This document shows positions 24,253-38,315 of a DNA stretch of 64,000 nucleotides, piece after piece. The notes beneath the pieces are model-generated. The model was not told the DNA's origin. It did no database searches and saw only the letters and a list, made by a program, of their open reading frames with translations. Numbering within the stretch: the stretch's first letter is position 1; each line of letters begins with the position of its first letter. The position numbers and the translations under genes are program-made. The DNA comes from Henricia sp. BOLD:AAB3569 (lineage: Eukaryota > Echinodermata > Asteroidea > Spinulosida > Echinasteridae): NCBI GenBank assembly GCA_037783545.1, contig JBBELK010000376.1:620001-684000 (forward strand). The letters are read 5' to 3'.

Positions 24253-25958
24253 CTTGCACCGAGATAACCTACAAACGGCTCTTCTCAGAGCCAACAAAAC
24301 ATCAAAAAAAGAGAAATTTCTGGCATTTGCTAATAATACGTCTTATTAGATTTTTTGTTTTACTTGAAAAAAAAATAACCGACGAGTTCCGTCCGTACTA
24401 TTTATCTCATTTGCCAAAAATACATGTACGTCTTATTACATTCATCTTTACATTTTTTTAACTTGGGAAACAAAAAACCAAGGAGTTCCGTCCGTACTAG
24501 TGACTGTGCTCTTCAATAGAAGGGGGCCTTTTTCCGATTACCTTTCGTGCTGGCTCAGCTAAGTGGATGCTTCGAATCACTACAGACGGTGATGGTAACT
24601 GCATAAATAAGTTACCGGGGTTCGAATCCCGCAGCTTTTCTCCACTTGCGCAATCCAGCACTTTGAGGGAAAAAAAATCGATGCAATTTCTCAAGCAAAT
24701 GAAAACTTTTGTTGCCTCTCCAGTCCAGGGCAGCGGTAATTGTTAGCATTCTGGGATGACCCACAGCATGTAGGGATGAATAGATAAATGGGTACAGTGC
24801 TGGACTTGGACCACAAGACGCGATACTAATCCCGGCACTGCGTGCGTACTTTGTCACTTCAATGCGTACCGGCTGGTGTTCGATAACGCAGCATCAACGC
24901 CTGAGAACGTCTGAAGTTACCGCGGCTTCGTCTTTGTATTGCCTAAATGCCGCCCTCGTTCACGGACAAAGCAGACAGCCGGGAATAGGAATTGACGCAC
25001 CGAGAAAAGCAAGGCCAGCTTCGCACTTGTTACTAGTTCTAGTACCACTGCATTCATAGGAAACTTTCCCTCAAGGAACATTCGTGCTGGCTCAGCCGAG
25101 TGGATACTTCGCATCGCTACAACTGGTTCTGTTGAACAGTTCAATTGAGCAGGGTTCGAATCCCGCAGCTGTCGTCCACTAGCGCAGTCCAGCATTTTTT
25201 TGAATCTTTATTTCCATGACACGTACACGGTCAGAAGTCCGCAAGGTTTGCAAATTTCCAATGAAAATTTACAACAAACGAAATTAAATTCTTCAAAACG
25301 TCAAAAGATACACCACTTGCACAGTGCGCCCTCTATACTCTTTAAGCACAGCCCAGAGGTCGACATGTTTGAAAATTATCCCTGCACTGCGGTGGCCAAA
25401 TAGAGCACTTTCCTGCCCTCATTTCGGCCACATTTCAAGGAGTTGCAAGCCCACCGACCAGGTTGTGTGTCAGCATGCAGCCGTTTCTTTACCTCCTATT
25501 AGATTTGGGGTTCCTAAAGCGATTTATCGGGAATTTATTAAACCCGGAGGTCGGAGGTACCCGGAGGTAGATTGTTTTTTTGCCCGAGGTTGATGTAAAA
25601 TTTATGTTAGTGCTAGAAGAGATCTGCAAACAAGGGAAACGATACTGTTAATTACAAAGTTGCACGATTTTACACATTAACATTTGATGGCAACATAATG
25701 ACATCAATTATGGCATGGTAAATATTCATTCATAGATTCACACCTTTTTGTCGGTGCCTTGCGTGTACTTTTGCTCTATTGCGTCGCGGTCAGTGAACCA
25801 TGGTTTGAGGCCAACGCTGCACCACTGTCTGAAGTTTACCGCCGTTTTTGCATTGTCTAAATGCCGCTCAAGTCACGGTCTAAGCGGTTAAAAGCAGCAG
25901 CGCTTGCTCCGTTGGCATCATTTTCAGTCTGCCAAGCATTCTGTGGATACCTCGTGAT

Positions 25959-26603
25959 ATGTATTCCTGCAGCTCTCTTTTCCTCCAAGAGGTCACTGAG
26001 ATGGTCACCGAGCCAAAACAGTTTGACCGTTTTCGTGATTATTTCGGCCTTGCCAGTCTCATCACCAAGACACGTTCTCCTTATGCCAAGACTAATTCGG
26101 TCTCGCAACCATCCAAAGATCACGTTTTTCAGCACCAGGTTCAAGACAAGAAACCGAGCCAACAGGCCAGCAGCAGCGACAGCGGACACGTTCCCGGGTT
26201 CCGTTTCTTTACCATCCATGAGCTGGAACGAGAGGTCCAACCGCCTCGATGGGAAAATCGCTGGGCGGTCAAACCCACCTGGTGCGTCTTCTGTAAGAAC
26301 AACGGAGAGACAAGACAGTCTGTCCAAGACTTCGGGCATACATCTGTCCGTTGTGTGGAGCTAGCGGAGATGACGCCCACACCGTCAAGTACTGTCCGAC
26401 CAACCTGGGCAGTCTTCAGCCAGAATCGTCCAAAACAGCCACTAACCTTGGGATGTTCATCAGCGACAGGATGCTTCCCTCGATGGGTTCAAGAATTGCG
26501 GTATAACTTGCACCGAGATAACCTACAAACGGCTCTTCTCAGAGCCAACAAAACATCAAAAAAAGAGAAATTTCTGGCATTTGCTAATAATACGTCTTAT
26601 TAG
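25959..26603 (+). pseudogene. nanos: nanos copy 12, 43-bp deletion type
   Basis: Carries the shared 43-bp deletion (junction near 26310) with Phe83 and Trp98. Its 5' flank is of the TTTGAGGCCAACG type, also found in units 14 and 18, and differs from that of the deleted copies 8, 10 and 16. Confidence 0.9.
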
Positions 26604-28214
26604 ATTTTTTGTTTTACTTGAAAAAAAAAATAACCGACGAGTTCCGTCCGTACTATTTATCTCATTTGCCAAAAATACATGTACGTCTTATTACATTCAT
26701 CTTTACATTTTTTTAACTTAGGAAACAAAAAACCAACGAGTTCCGTCCGTACTAGTGACTGTGCTCTTCAATAGAAGGGGGCCTTTTTCCGATTACCTTT
26801 CGTGCTGGCTCAGCTAAGTGGATGCTTCGAATCACTACAGACGGTGATGGTAACTGCATAAATAAGTTACCGGGGTTCGAATCCCGCAGCTTTTCTCCAC
26901 TGGCGCAATCCGGCACTTTGAGGGCAAAAAAATCGGTGCAATTTCTCAAGCAAATGAAAACTTTTGTTGCCTCTCCAGTCCAGGGCAGCTGTAATTGTTA
27001 GCATTCTGGGATGACCCACAGCATGTAGGGATGAATAGATAAATGGGTACAGTGCTGGACTTGGACCACAAGACGCGATACTAATCCCGGCACTGCGTGC
27101 GTACTTTGTCACTTCAATGCGTACCGGCTGGTGTTCGGTAACGCAGCATCAACGCCTGAGAACGTCTGAAGTTACCGCGGCTTCGTCTTTGTATTGCCTA
27201 AATGCCGCCCTCGTTCACGGACAAAGCAGACAGCCGGGAATAGGAATTGACGCACCGAAAAAAGCAAGGCCAGCTTCGCACTTGTTACTAGTTCTAGTAC
27301 CACTGCATTCATAGGAAACTTTTCCTCAAGGAACATTCGTGCTGGCTCAGCCGAGTGGATACATCGCATCGCTACAACTGGTTCTGTTGAACAGTTCAAG
27401 TGAGCAGGGTTCGAATCCCGCAGCTGTCGTCCACTAGCGCAGTCCAGCATTTTTTTGAATCTTTATTTCCATGACACGTACACGGTCAGAAGTCTGCAAG
27501 GTTTGCAAATTTCCAGTGAAAATTTACAACAAACGAAATTAAATTCTTCAAAACGTCAAAAGATACACCACTTGCACAGTGCGCCCTCTATACTCTTTAA
27601 GCACAGCCCAGAGGTCGACATGTTTGAAAATTATCCCTCCACTGCGGTGGCCAAATAGAGCACTTTCCTGCCCTCATTTCGGCCACATTTCAAGGAGTTG
27701 CAAGCCCACCGACCAGGTTGTGTGTCAGCATGCAGCCGTTTCTTTACCTCCTATTAGATTTGGGGTTCCTAAAGCGATTTATCGGGAATTTATTAAACCC
27801 GGAGGTCGGAGGTACCCGGAGGTAGATTGTTTTTTTTGCCCGAGGTTGATGTAAAATTGATGTTAGTGCTAGAAGAGATCTGCAAACAAGGGAAACGATA
27901 CTGTCAATTACAAAGTTGCACGATTTTACACATTAACATTTGATGGCAACATAATGACATCAATTATGGCATGGTAAATATTCATTCATAGATTCACACC
28001 TTTTTGTCGGTGCCTTGCGTGTACTTTTGCTCTATTGCGTCGCGGTCAGTGAACCATGGTTTGCCGCCAATGCTGCACCACTGTCTGAAGTTTACCGCCG
28101 TTTTTGCATTGTCTAAATGCCGCTCAAGTCACGGTCTAAGCGGTTAAAAGCAGCAGCGCTTGCTCCGTTGGCATCATTTTCAGTCTGCCAAGCATTCTGT
28201 GGATACCTCGTGAT

Positions 28215-28805
28215 ATGTATTCCTGCAGCTCTCTTTTCCTCCAAGAGGTCACTGAGATGGTCACCGAGCCAAAACAGTTTGACCGTTTTCGTGATTATTT
28301 CGGCCTTGCCAGTCTCATCACCAAGACACGTTCTCCTTATGCCAAGACTAATTCGGTCTCGCAACCATCCAAAGATCACGTTTTTCAGCACCAGGTTCAA
28401 GACAAGAAACCGAGCCAACAGGCCAGCAGCAGCGACAGCGGACACGTTCCCGGGTTCCGTCCCTTTACCATCCATGAGCTGGAACGAGAGGTCCAACCGC
28501 CTCGACGGGAAAATCGCTGGGCGGTCAAACCCACCTGGTGCGTCTTCTGTAAGAACAACGGAGAGAGCGAAGCAGTGTTCACCTCTCACGTACTCAAGAA
28601 CGGCCAAGACAAGACAGTCTGTCCAAGACTTCGGGCATACATCTGTCCGTTGTGTGGAGCTAGCGGAGATGACGCCCACACCGTCAAGTACTGTCCGACC
28701 AACCTGGGCAGTCTTCAGCCAGAATCGTCCAAAACAGCCACTAACCTTGGGATGTTCATCAGCGACAGGATGCTTCCCTCGATGGGTTCAAGAATTGCGG
28801 TATAA
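28215..28805 (+). CDS. nanos: Nanos homologue, copy 13 (intact, consensus)
   Basis: Open 196-codon frame equal to the array consensus protein, with complete NOT1 motif and both fingers. Downstream, a CCCACAAAAC variant (28843), TTATTTGCC and GGTAGCTGC are shared only with copy 17. This marks the two as counterparts in a four-unit higher-order repeat. Confidence 0.93.
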   Translation: MYSCSSLFLQEVTEMVTEPKQFDRFRDYFGLASLITKTRSPYAKTNSVSQPSKDHVFQHQVQDKKPSQQASSSDSGHVPGFRPFTIHELEREVQPPRRENRWAVKPTWCVFCKNNGESEAVFTSHVLKNGQDKTVCPRLRAYICPLCGASGDDAHTVKYCPTNLGSLQPESSKTATNLGMFISDRMLPSMGSRIAV

Positions 28806-30513
28806 CTTGCACCGAGATAACCTACAAACGGCTCTTCTCAGAGCCCACAAAACATCAAAAAAAGAGAAATTTCTGGCATTTGCTAATAATACGTCTTATT
28901 AGATTTTTTGTTTTACTTGAAAAAAAAAAAAACCGACGAGTTCCGTCCGTACTATTTATCTTATTTGCCAAAAATACATGTACGTCTTATTACATTCATC
29001 TTTACATTTTTTAAACTTGGGAAACAAAAAACCAACGAGTTCCGTCCGTACTAGTGACTGTGCTCTTTAATAGAAGGGGGCCTTTTTCCGATTACCTTTC
29101 GTGCTGGCTCAGCTAAGTGGATGCTTCGAATCACTACAGACGGTGATGGTAGCTGCATAAATAAGTTACCGGGGTTCGAATCCCGCAGCTTTTCTCCACT
29201 GGCGCAATCCAGCACTTTGAGGGTAACAAAAATCGGTGCAATTTCTCAAGCAAATGAAAACTTTTGTTGCCTCTCCAGTCCAGGGCAGCGGTAATTGTTA
29301 GCATTCTGGGATGACCCACAGCATGTAGGGATGAATAGATAAATGGGTACAGTGCTGGACTTGGACCACAAGACGCGATACTAATCCCGGCACTGCGTGC
29401 GTACTTTGTCACTTCAATGCGTACCGGCTGGTGTTCGGTAACGCAGCATCAACGCCTGAGAACGTCTGAAGTTACCGCGGCTTCGTCTTTGTATTGCCTA
29501 AATGCCGCCCTCGTTCACGGACAAAGCAGACAGCCGGGAATAGGAATTGACGCACCGAGAAAAGCAAGGCCAGCTTCGCACTTGTTACTAGTTCTAGTAC
29601 CACTGCATTCATAGGAAACTTTCCCTCAAGGAACATTCGTGCTGGCTCAGCCGAGTGGATACTTCGCATCGCTACAACTGGTTCTGTTGAACAGTTCAAT
29701 TGAGCAGGGTTCGAATCCCGCAGCTGTCGTCCACTAGCGCAGTCCAGCATTTTTTTGAATCTTTATTTCCATGACACGTACACGGTCAGAAGTCCGCAAG
29801 GTTTGCAAATTTCCAATGAAAATTTACAACAAACGAAATTAAATTCTTCAAAACGTCAAAAGATACACCACTTGCACAGTGCGCCCTCTATACTCTTTAA
29901 GCACAGCCCAGAGGTCGACATGTTTGAAAATTATCCCTGCACTGCGGTGGCCAAATAGAGCACTTTCCTGCCCTCATTTCGGCCACATTTCAAGGAGTTG
30001 CAAGCCCACCGACCAGGTTGTGTGTCAGCATGCAGCCGTTTCTTTACCTCCTATTAGATTTGGGGTTCCTAAAGCGATTTATCGGGAATTTATTAAACCC
30101 GGAGGTCGGAGGTACCCGGAGGTAGATTGTTTTTTTGCCCGAGGTTGATGTAAAATTTATGTTAGTGCTAGAAGAGATCTGCAAACAAGGGAAACGATAC
30201 TGTTAATTACAAAGTTGCACGATTTTACACATTAACATTTGATGGCAACATAATGACATCAATTATGGCATGGTAAATATTCATTCATAGATTCACACCT
30301 TTTTGTCGGTGCCTTGCGTGTACTTTTGCTCTATTGCGTCGCGGTCAGTGAACCATGGTTTGAGGCCAACGCTGCACCACTGTCTGAAGTTTACCGCCGT
30401 TTTTGCATTGTCTAAATGCCGCTCAAGTCACGGTCTAAGCGGTTAAAAGCAGCAGCGCTTGCTCCGTTGGCATCATTTTCAGTCTGCCAAGCATTCTGTG
30501 GATACCTCGTGAT

Positions 30514-31158
30514 ATGTATTCCTGCAGCTCTCTTTTCCTCCAAGAGGTCACTGAGATGGTCACCGAGCCAAAACAGTTTGACCGTTTTCGTGATTATTTC
30601 GGCCTTGCCAGTCTCATCACCAAGACACGTTCTCCTTATGACAAGACTAATTCGGTCTCGCAACCATCCAAAGATCACGTTTTTCAGCACCAGGTTCAAG
30701 ACAAGAAACCGAGCCAACAGGCCAGCAGCAGCGACAGCGGACACGTTCCCGGGTTCCGTTTCTTTACCATCCATGAGCTGGAACGAGAGGTCCAACCGCC
30801 TCGATGGGAAAATCGCTGGGCAGTCAAACCCACCTGGTGCGTCTTCTGTAAGAACAACGGAGAGACAAGACAGTCTGTCCAAGACTTCGGGCATACATCT
30901 GTCCGTTGTGTGGAGCTAGCGGAGATGACGCCCACACCGTCAAGTACTGTCCGACCAACCTGGGCAGTCTTCAGCCAGAATCGTCCAAAACAGCCACTAA
31001 CCTTGGGATGTTCATCAGCGACAGGATGCTTCCCTCGATGGGTTCAAGAATTGCGGTATAACTTGCACCGAGATAACCTACAAACGGCTCTTCTCAGAGC
31101 TAACAAAACATCAAAAAAAGAGAAATTTCTGGCATTTGCTAATAATACGTCTTATTAG
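30514..31158 (+). pseudogene. nanos: nanos copy 14, 43-bp deletion type
   Basis: Shared 43-bp deletion (junction near 30865) with Phe83 and Trp98, plus a private Ala43Asp. The spacer that follows carries the 391-bp TIR element at 31795-32185, absent from the corresponding position after copy 18. Confidence 0.9.
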
Positions 31159-31794
31159 ATTTTTTGTTTTACTTGAAAAAAAAAATAACCGACGAGTTCC
31201 GTCCGTACTATTTATCTCATTTGCCAAAAATACATGTACGTCTTATTACATTCATCTTTACATTTTTTTAACTTAGGAAACAAAAAACCAACGAGTTCCG
31301 TCCGTACTAGTGACTGTGCTCTTCAATAGAAGGGGGCCTTTTTCCGATTACCTTTCGTGCTGGCTCAGCTAAGTGGATGCTTCGAATCACTACAGACGGT
31401 GATGGTAACTGCATAAATAAGTTACCGGGGTTCGAATCCCGCAGCTTTTCTCCACCGGCGCAATCCGGCACTTTGAGGGCAAAAAAATTGGTGCAATTTC
31501 TCAAGCAAATGAAAACTTTTGTTGCCTCTCCAGTCCAGGGCAGCTGTAATTGTTAGCATTCTGGGATGACCCACAGCATGTAGGGATGAATAGATAAATG
31601 GGTACAGTGCTGGACTTGGACCACAAGACGCGATACTAATCCCGGCACTGCGTGCGTACTTTGTCACTTCAATGCGTACCGGCTGGTGTTCGGTAACGCA
31701 GCATCAACGCCTGAGAACGTCTGAAGTTACCGCGGCTTCGTCTTTGTATTGCCTAAATGCCGCCCTCGTTCACGGACAAAGCAGACAGCCGGGA

Positions 31795-32185
31795 GCGTAA
31801 TTTTTTTTCCCAGGATGGTAAAGGCCATTGAGAATATTCTCTGCTTTTGATTGGTGCATTGTAAATGAATATTCATATTTTCTATATAGCGCCCTCAAGA
31901 GTTATTAAATAAAAGGGATATAAGAAAGAAAATTTAAGGGTTTGTCGAGCCGTTTGGTAGTCTAGTAGTTAAGACGTGGGGCTATCAATCGAGAGATTGC
32001 AGGTTCGAATCTCCTCTCTCACAGTTTTTTCTTCATTAATTGAGGAAAGGTCTAACTCTCGACGAACCCACGCAGTTGTGTTAAGTGACAGCTATCAACA
32101 AAACACATCAGTATGCAATATATGCATGTGGTAAGGCCAATCAGGAGCAATCTTCCCTTAACCATCCTGGGAAAAAAAATTACGC
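31795..32185. mobile_element. 391-bp TIR element with 9-bp TSD and tRNA-like promoter
   Basis: Non-autonomous DNA transposon. The terminal inverted repeats match perfectly over about 25 bp, beginning GCGTAATTTT and ending near CAGGATGGT. It is flanked by a 9-bp direct duplication CAGCCGGGA (31786-31794 and 32186-32194); other units have this site once, so the insertion is clean. A 9-bp duplication is usual for Mutator-like elements, but the TIR family is not recognised. Inside, about 31950-32023, is a tRNA-like segment with box A-like TAGTCTAGTAGTTAAGACG and box B-like GGTTCGAATCT, then a T run (32024-32029) that could stop Pol III. No transposase is encoded. Confidence 0.85.
31950..32029 (+). 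repeat. tRNA-like Pol III promoter segment inside the 391-bp element
   Basis: Box A-like sequence in 31955-31975 and box B GGTTCGAATCT at 32002-32012, about 30 bp apart as in tRNA genes, followed by TTTTTT at 32024-32029. The T-arm pairing is poor, so this is more likely a tRNA-derived SINE head captured by the transposon than a functional tRNA. It is unrelated to modules A and B beyond the box B core. Confidence 0.55.
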
Positions 32186-33169
32186 CAGCCGGGAATAGGA
32201 ATTGACGCACCGAAAAAAGCAAGGCCAGCTTCGCACTTGTTACTAGTTCTAGTACCACTGCATTCATAGGAAACTTTTCCTCAAGGAACATTCGTGCTGG
32301 CTCAGCCGAGTGGATACATCGCATCGCTACAACTGGTTCTGTTGAACAGTTCAAGTGAGCAGGGTTCGAATCCCGCAGCTGTCGTCCACTAGCGCAGTCC
32401 AGCATTTTTTTGAATCTTTATTTCCATGACACGTACACGGTCAGAAGTCTGCAAGGTTTGCAAATTTCCAATGAAAATTTACAACAAACGAAATTAAATT
32501 CTTCAAAACGTCAAAAGATACACCACTTGCACAGTGCGCCCTCTATACTCTTTAAGCACAGCCCAGAGGTCGACATGTTTGAAAATTATCCCTCCACTGC
32601 GGTGGCCAAATAGAGCACTTTCCTGCCCTCATTTCGGCCACATTTCAAGGAGTTGCAAGCCCACCGACCAGGTTGTGTGTCAGCATGCAGCCGTTTCTTT
32701 ACCTCCTATTAGATTTCGGGTTCCTAAAGCGATTTATCGGGAATTTATTAAACCCGGAGGTCGGAGGTACCCGGAGGTAGATTGTTTTTTTTGCCCGAGG
32801 TTGATGTAAAATTTATGTTAGTGCTAGAAGAGATCTGCAAACAAGGGAAACGATACTGTCAATTACAAAGTTGCACGATTTTACACATTAACATTTGATG
32901 GCAACATAATGACATCAATTATGGCATGGTAAATATTCATTCATAGATTCACACCTTTTTGTCGGTGCCTTGCGTGTACTTTTGCTCTATTGCGTCGCGG
33001 TCAGTGAACCATGGTTTGCCGCCAATGCTGCACCACTGTCTGAAGTTTACCGCCGTTTTTGCATTGTCTAAATGCCGCTCAAGTCACGGTCTAAGCGGTT
33101 AAAAGCAGCAGCGCTTGCTCCGTTGGCATCATTTTCAGTCTGCCAAGCATTCTGTGGATACCTCGTGAT

Positions 33170-33760
33170 ATGTATTCCTGCAGCTCTCTTTTCCTCCAAG
33201 AGGTCACTGAGATGGTCACCGAGCCAAAACAGTTTGACCGTTTTCGTGATTATTTCGGCCTTGCCAGTCTCATCACCAAGACACGTTCTCCTTATGCCAA
33301 GACTAATTCGGTCTCGCAACCATCCAAAGATCACGTTTTTCAGCACCAGGTTCAAGACAAGAAACCGAGCCAACAGGCCAGCAGCAGCGACAGCGGACAC
33401 GTTCCCGGGTTCCGTCCCTTTACCATCCATGAGCTGGAACGAGAGGTCCAACCGCCTCGACGGGAAAATCGCTGGGCGGTCAAACCCACCTGGTGCGTCT
33501 TCTGTAAGAACAACGGAGAGAGCGAAGCAGTGTTCACCTCTCACGTACTCAAGAACGGCCAAGACAAGACAGTCTGTCCAAGACTTCGGGCATACATCTG
33601 TCCGTTGTGTGGAGCTAGCGGAGATGACGCCCACACCGTCAAGTACTGTCCGACCAACCTGGGCAGTCTTCAGCCAGAATCGTCCAAAACAGCCACTAAC
33701 CTTGGGATGTTCATCAGCGACAGGATGCTTCCCTCGATGGGTTCAAGAATTGCGGTATAA
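33170..33760 (+). CDS. nanos: Nanos homologue, copy 15 (intact, consensus)
   Basis: Open 196-codon frame equal to the array consensus. The 3' flank has AACTTTGGAAAC and the spacer has AGGGATAAATAG, both shared only with copy 19, its counterpart 9111 bp further on. Confidence 0.93.
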   Translation: MYSCSSLFLQEVTEMVTEPKQFDRFRDYFGLASLITKTRSPYAKTNSVSQPSKDHVFQHQVQDKKPSQQASSSDSGHVPGFRPFTIHELEREVQPPRRENRWAVKPTWCVFCKNNGESEAVFTSHVLKNGQDKTVCPRLRAYICPLCGASGDDAHTVKYCPTNLGSLQPESSKTATNLGMFISDRMLPSMGSRIAV

Positions 33761-35468
33761 CTTGCACCGAGATAACCTACAAACGGCTCTTCTCAGAGCT
33801 AACAAAACATCAAAAAAAGAGAAATTTCTGGCATTTGCTAATAATACGTCTTATTAGATTTTTTGTTTTACTTGAAAAAAAAAATAACCGACGAGTTCCG
33901 TCCGTACTATTTATCTCATTTGCCAAAAATACATGTACGTCTTATTACATTCATCTTTACATTTTTTTAACTTTGGAAACAAAAAACCAACGAGTTCCGT
34001 CCGTACTAGTGACTGTGCTCTTCAATAGAAGGGGGCCTTTTTCCGATTACCTTTCGTGCTGGCTCAGCTAAGTGGATGCTTCGAATCACTACAGACGGTG
34101 ATGGTAACTGCATAAATAAGTTACCGGGGTTCGAATCCCGCAGCTTTTCTCCACTGGCGCAATCCAGCACTTTTAGGGCAAAAAAATCGGTGCAATTTCT
34201 CAAGCAAATGAAAACTTTTGTTGCCTCTCCAGTCCAGGGCAGCGGTAATTGTTAGCATTCTGGGATGACCCACAGCATGTAGGGATAAATAGATAAATGG
34301 GTACAGTGCTGGACTTGGACCACAAGACGCGATACTAATCCCGGCACTGCGTGCGTACTTTGTCACTTCAATGCGTACCGGCTGGTGTTCGGTAACGCAG
34401 CATCAACGCCTGAGAACGTCTGAAGTTACCGCGGCTTCGTCTTTGTATTGCCTAAATGCCGCCCTCGTTCACGGACAAAGCAGACAGCCGGGAATAGGAA
34501 TTGACGCACCGAGAAAAGCAAGGCCAGCTTCGCACTTGTTACTAGTTCTAGTACCACTGCATTCATAGGAAACTTTCCCTCAAGGAACATTCGTGCTGGC
34601 TCAGCCGAGTGGATACTTCGCATCGCTACAACTGGTTCTGTTGAACAGTTCAAGTGAGCAGGGTTCGAATCCCGCATCTGTCGTCCACTAGCGCAGTCCA
34701 GCATTTTTTTGAATCTTTATTTCCATGACACGTACCCGGTCAGAAGTCTGCAAGGTTTGCAAATTTCCAATGAAAATTTACAACAAACGAAATTAAATTC
34801 TTCAAAACGTCAAAAGATACACCACTTGCACAGTGCGCCCTCTATACTCTTTAAGCACAGCCCAGAGGTCGACATGTTTGAAAATTATCCCTCCACTGCG
34901 GTGGCCAAATAGAGCACTTTCCTGCCCTCATTTCGGCCACATTTCAAGGAGTTGCAAGCCCACCGACCAGGTTGTGTGTCAGCATGCAGCCGTTTCTTTA
35001 CCTCCTATTAGATTTCAGGTTCCTAAAGCGATTTATCGGGAATTTATTAAACCCGGAGGTCGGAGGTACCCGGAGGTAGATTGTTTTTTTTGCCCGAGGT
35101 TGATGTAAAATTTATGTTAGTGCTAGAAGAGATCTGCAAACAAGGGAAACGATACTGTCAATTACAAAGTTGCACGATTTTACACATTAACATTTGATGG
35201 CAACATAATGACATCAATTATGGCATGGTAAATATTCATTCATAGATTCACACCTTTTTGTCGGTGCCTTGCGTGTACTTTTGCTCTATTGCGTCGCGGT
35301 CAGTGAACCATGGTTTGCCGCCAATGCTGCACCACTGTCTGAAGTTTACCGCCGTTTTTGCATTGTCTAAATGCCGCTCAAGTCACGGTCTAAGCGGTTA
35401 AAAGCAGCAGCGCTTGCTCCGTTGGCATCATTTTCAGTCTGCCAAGCATTCTGTGGATACCTCGTGAT

Positions 35469-36113
35469 ATGTATTCCTGCAGCTCTCTTTTCCTCCAAGA
35501 GGTCACTGAGATGGTCACCGAGCCAAAACAGTTTGACCGTTTTCGTGATTATTTCGGCCTTGCCAGTCTCATCACCAAGACACGTTCTCCTTATGCCAAG
35601 ACTAATTCGGTCTCGCAACCATCCAAAGATCACGTTTTTCAGCACCAGGTTCAAGACAAGAAACCGAGCCAACAGGCCAGCAGCAGCGACAGCGGACACG
35701 TTCCCGGGTTCCGTTTCTTTACCATCCATGAGCTGGAACGAGAGGTCCAACCGCCTCGATGGGAAAATCGCTGGGCGGTCAAACCCACCTGGTGCGTCTT
35801 CTGTAAGAACAACGGAGAGACAAGACAGTCTGTCCAAGACTTCGGGCATACATCTGTCCGTTGTGTGGAGCTAGCGGAGATGACGCCCACACCGTCAAGT
35901 ACTGTCCGACCAACCTGGGCAGTCTTCAGCCAGAATCGTCCAAAACAGCCACTAACCTTGGGATGTTCATCAGCGACAGGATGCTTCCCTCGATGGGTTC
36001 AAGAATTGCGGTATAACTTGCACCGAGATAACCTACAAACGGCTCTTCTCAGAGCTAACAAAACATCAAAAAAAGAGAAATTTCTGGCATTTGCTAATAA
36101 TACGTCTTATTAG
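35469..36113 (+). pseudogene. nanos: nanos copy 16, 43-bp deletion type
   Basis: Shared 43-bp deletion (junction near 35820) with Phe83 and Trp98. The 5' flank has a GATTTCAGGTTCC variant (about 35011) found otherwise only before copy 20. Copy 20 is intact, so the two counterparts differ in the gene but match in the flank, which points to gene conversion or a crossover between them. Confidence 0.9.
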
Positions 36114-37724
36114 ATTTTTTGTTTTACTTGAAAAAAAAAATAACCGACGAGTTCCGTCCGTACTATTTATCTCATTTGCCAAAAATACATGTACGTCTTA
36201 TTACATTCATCTTTACATTTTTTTAACTTAGGAAACAAAAAACCAACGAGTTCCGTCCGTACTAGTGACTGTGCTCTTCAATAGAAGGGGGCCTTTTTCC
36301 GATTACCTTTCGTGCTGGCTCAGCTAAGTGGATGCTTCGAATCACTACAGACGGTGATGGTAACTGCATAAATAAGTTACCGGGGTTCGAATCCCGCAGC
36401 TTTTCTCCACTGGCGCAATCCGGCACTTTGAGGGCAAAAAAATCGGTGCAATTTCTCAAGCAAATGAAAACTTTTGTTGCCTCTCCAGTCCAGGGAAGCT
36501 GTAATTGTTAGCATTCTGGGATGACCCACAGCATGTAGGGATGAATAGATAAATGGGTACAGTGCTGGACTTGGACCACAAGACGCGATACTAATCCCGG
36601 CACTGCGTGCGTACTTTGTCACTTCAATGCGTACCGGCTGGTGTTCGGTAACGCAGCATCAACGCCTGAGAACGTCTGAAGTTACCGCGGCTTCGTCTTT
36701 GTATTGCCTAAATGCCGCCCTCGTTCACGGACAAAGCAGACAGCCGGGAATAGGAATTGACGCACCGAAAAAAGCAAGGCCAGCTTCGCACTTGTTACTA
36801 GTTCTAGTACCACTGCATTCATAGGAAACTTTTCCTCAAGGAACATTCGTGCTGGCTCAGCCGAGTGGATACATCGCATCGCTACAACTGGTTCTGTTGA
36901 ACAGTTCAAGTGAGCAGGGTTCGAATCCCGCAGCTGTCGTCCACTAGCGCAGTCCAGCATTTTTTTGAATCTTTATTTCCATGACACGTACACGGTCAGA
37001 AGTCTGCAAGGTTTGCAAATTTCCAGTGAAAATTTACAACAAACGAAATTAAATTCTTCAAAACGTCAAAAGATACACCACTTGCACAGTGCGCCCTCTA
37101 TACTCTTTAAGCACAGCCCAGAGGTCGACATGTTTGAAAATTATCCCTCCACTGCGGTGGCCAAATAGAGCACTTTCCTGCCCTCATTTCGGCCACATTT
37201 CAAGGAGTTGCAAGCCCACCGACCAGGTTGTGTGTCAGCATGCAGCCGTTTCTTTACCTCCTATTAGATTTCGGGTTCCTAAAGCGATTTATCGGGAATT
37301 TATTAAACCCGGAGGTCGGAGGTACCCGGAGGTAGATTGTTTTTTTTGCCCGAGGTTGATGTAAAATTTATGTTAGTGCTAGAAGAGATCTGCAAACAAG
37401 GGAAACGATACTGTCAATTACAAAGTTGCACGATTTTACACAATAACATTTGATGGCAACATAATGACATCAATTATGGCATGGTAAATATTCATTCATA
37501 GATTCACACCTTTTTGTCGGTGCCTTGCGTGTACTTTTGCTCTATTGCGTCGCGGTCAGTGAACCATGGTTTGCCGCCAATGCTGCACCACTGTCTGAAG
37601 TTTACCGCCGTTTTTGCATTGTCTAAATGCCGCTCAAGTCACGGTCTAAGCGGTTAAAAGCAGCAGCGCTTGCTCCGTTGGCATCATTTTCAGTCTGCCA
37701 AGCATTCTGTGGATACCTCGTGAT

Positions 37725-38315
37725 ATGTATTCCTGCAGCTCTCTTTTCCTCCAAGAGGTCACTGAGATGGTCACCGAGCCAAAACAGTTTGACCGTTTTC
37801 GTGATTATTTCGGCCTTGCCAGTCTCATCACCAAGACACGTTCTCCTTATGCCAAGACTAATTCGGTCTCGCAACCATCCAAAGATCACGTTTTTCAGCA
37901 CCAGGTTCAAGACAAGAAACCGAGCCAACAGGCCAGCAGCAGCGACAGCGGACACGTTCCCGGGTTCCGTCCCTTTACCATCCATGAGCTGGAACGAGAG
38001 GTCCAACCGCCTCGACGGGAAAATCGCTGGGCGGTCAAACCCACCTGGTGCGTCTTCTGTAAGAACAACGGAGAGAGCGAAGCAGTGTTCACCTCTCACG
38101 TACTCAAGAACGGCCAAGACAAGACAGTCTGTCCAAGACTTCGGGCATACATCTGTCCGTTGTGTGGAGCTAGCGGAGATGACGCCCACACCGTCAAGTA
38201 CTGTCCGACCAACCTGGGCAGTCTTCAGCCAGAATCGTCCAAAACAGCCACTAACCTTGGGATGTTCATCAGCGACAGGATGCTTCCCTCGATGGGTTCA
38301 AGAATTGCGGTATAA
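37725..38315 (+). CDS. nanos: Nanos homologue, copy 17 (intact, consensus)
   Basis: Open 196-codon frame equal to the array consensus and the counterpart of copy 13 (shared CCCACAAAAC, TTATTTGCC and GGTAGCTGC variants downstream). NOT1 motif and both zinc fingers are intact. Confidence 0.93.
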   Translation: MYSCSSLFLQEVTEMVTEPKQFDRFRDYFGLASLITKTRSPYAKTNSVSQPSKDHVFQHQVQDKKPSQQASSSDSGHVPGFRPFTIHELEREVQPPRRENRWAVKPTWCVFCKNNGESEAVFTSHVLKNGQDKTVCPRLRAYICPLCGASGDDAHTVKYCPTNLGSLQPESSKTATNLGMFISDRMLPSMGSRIAV

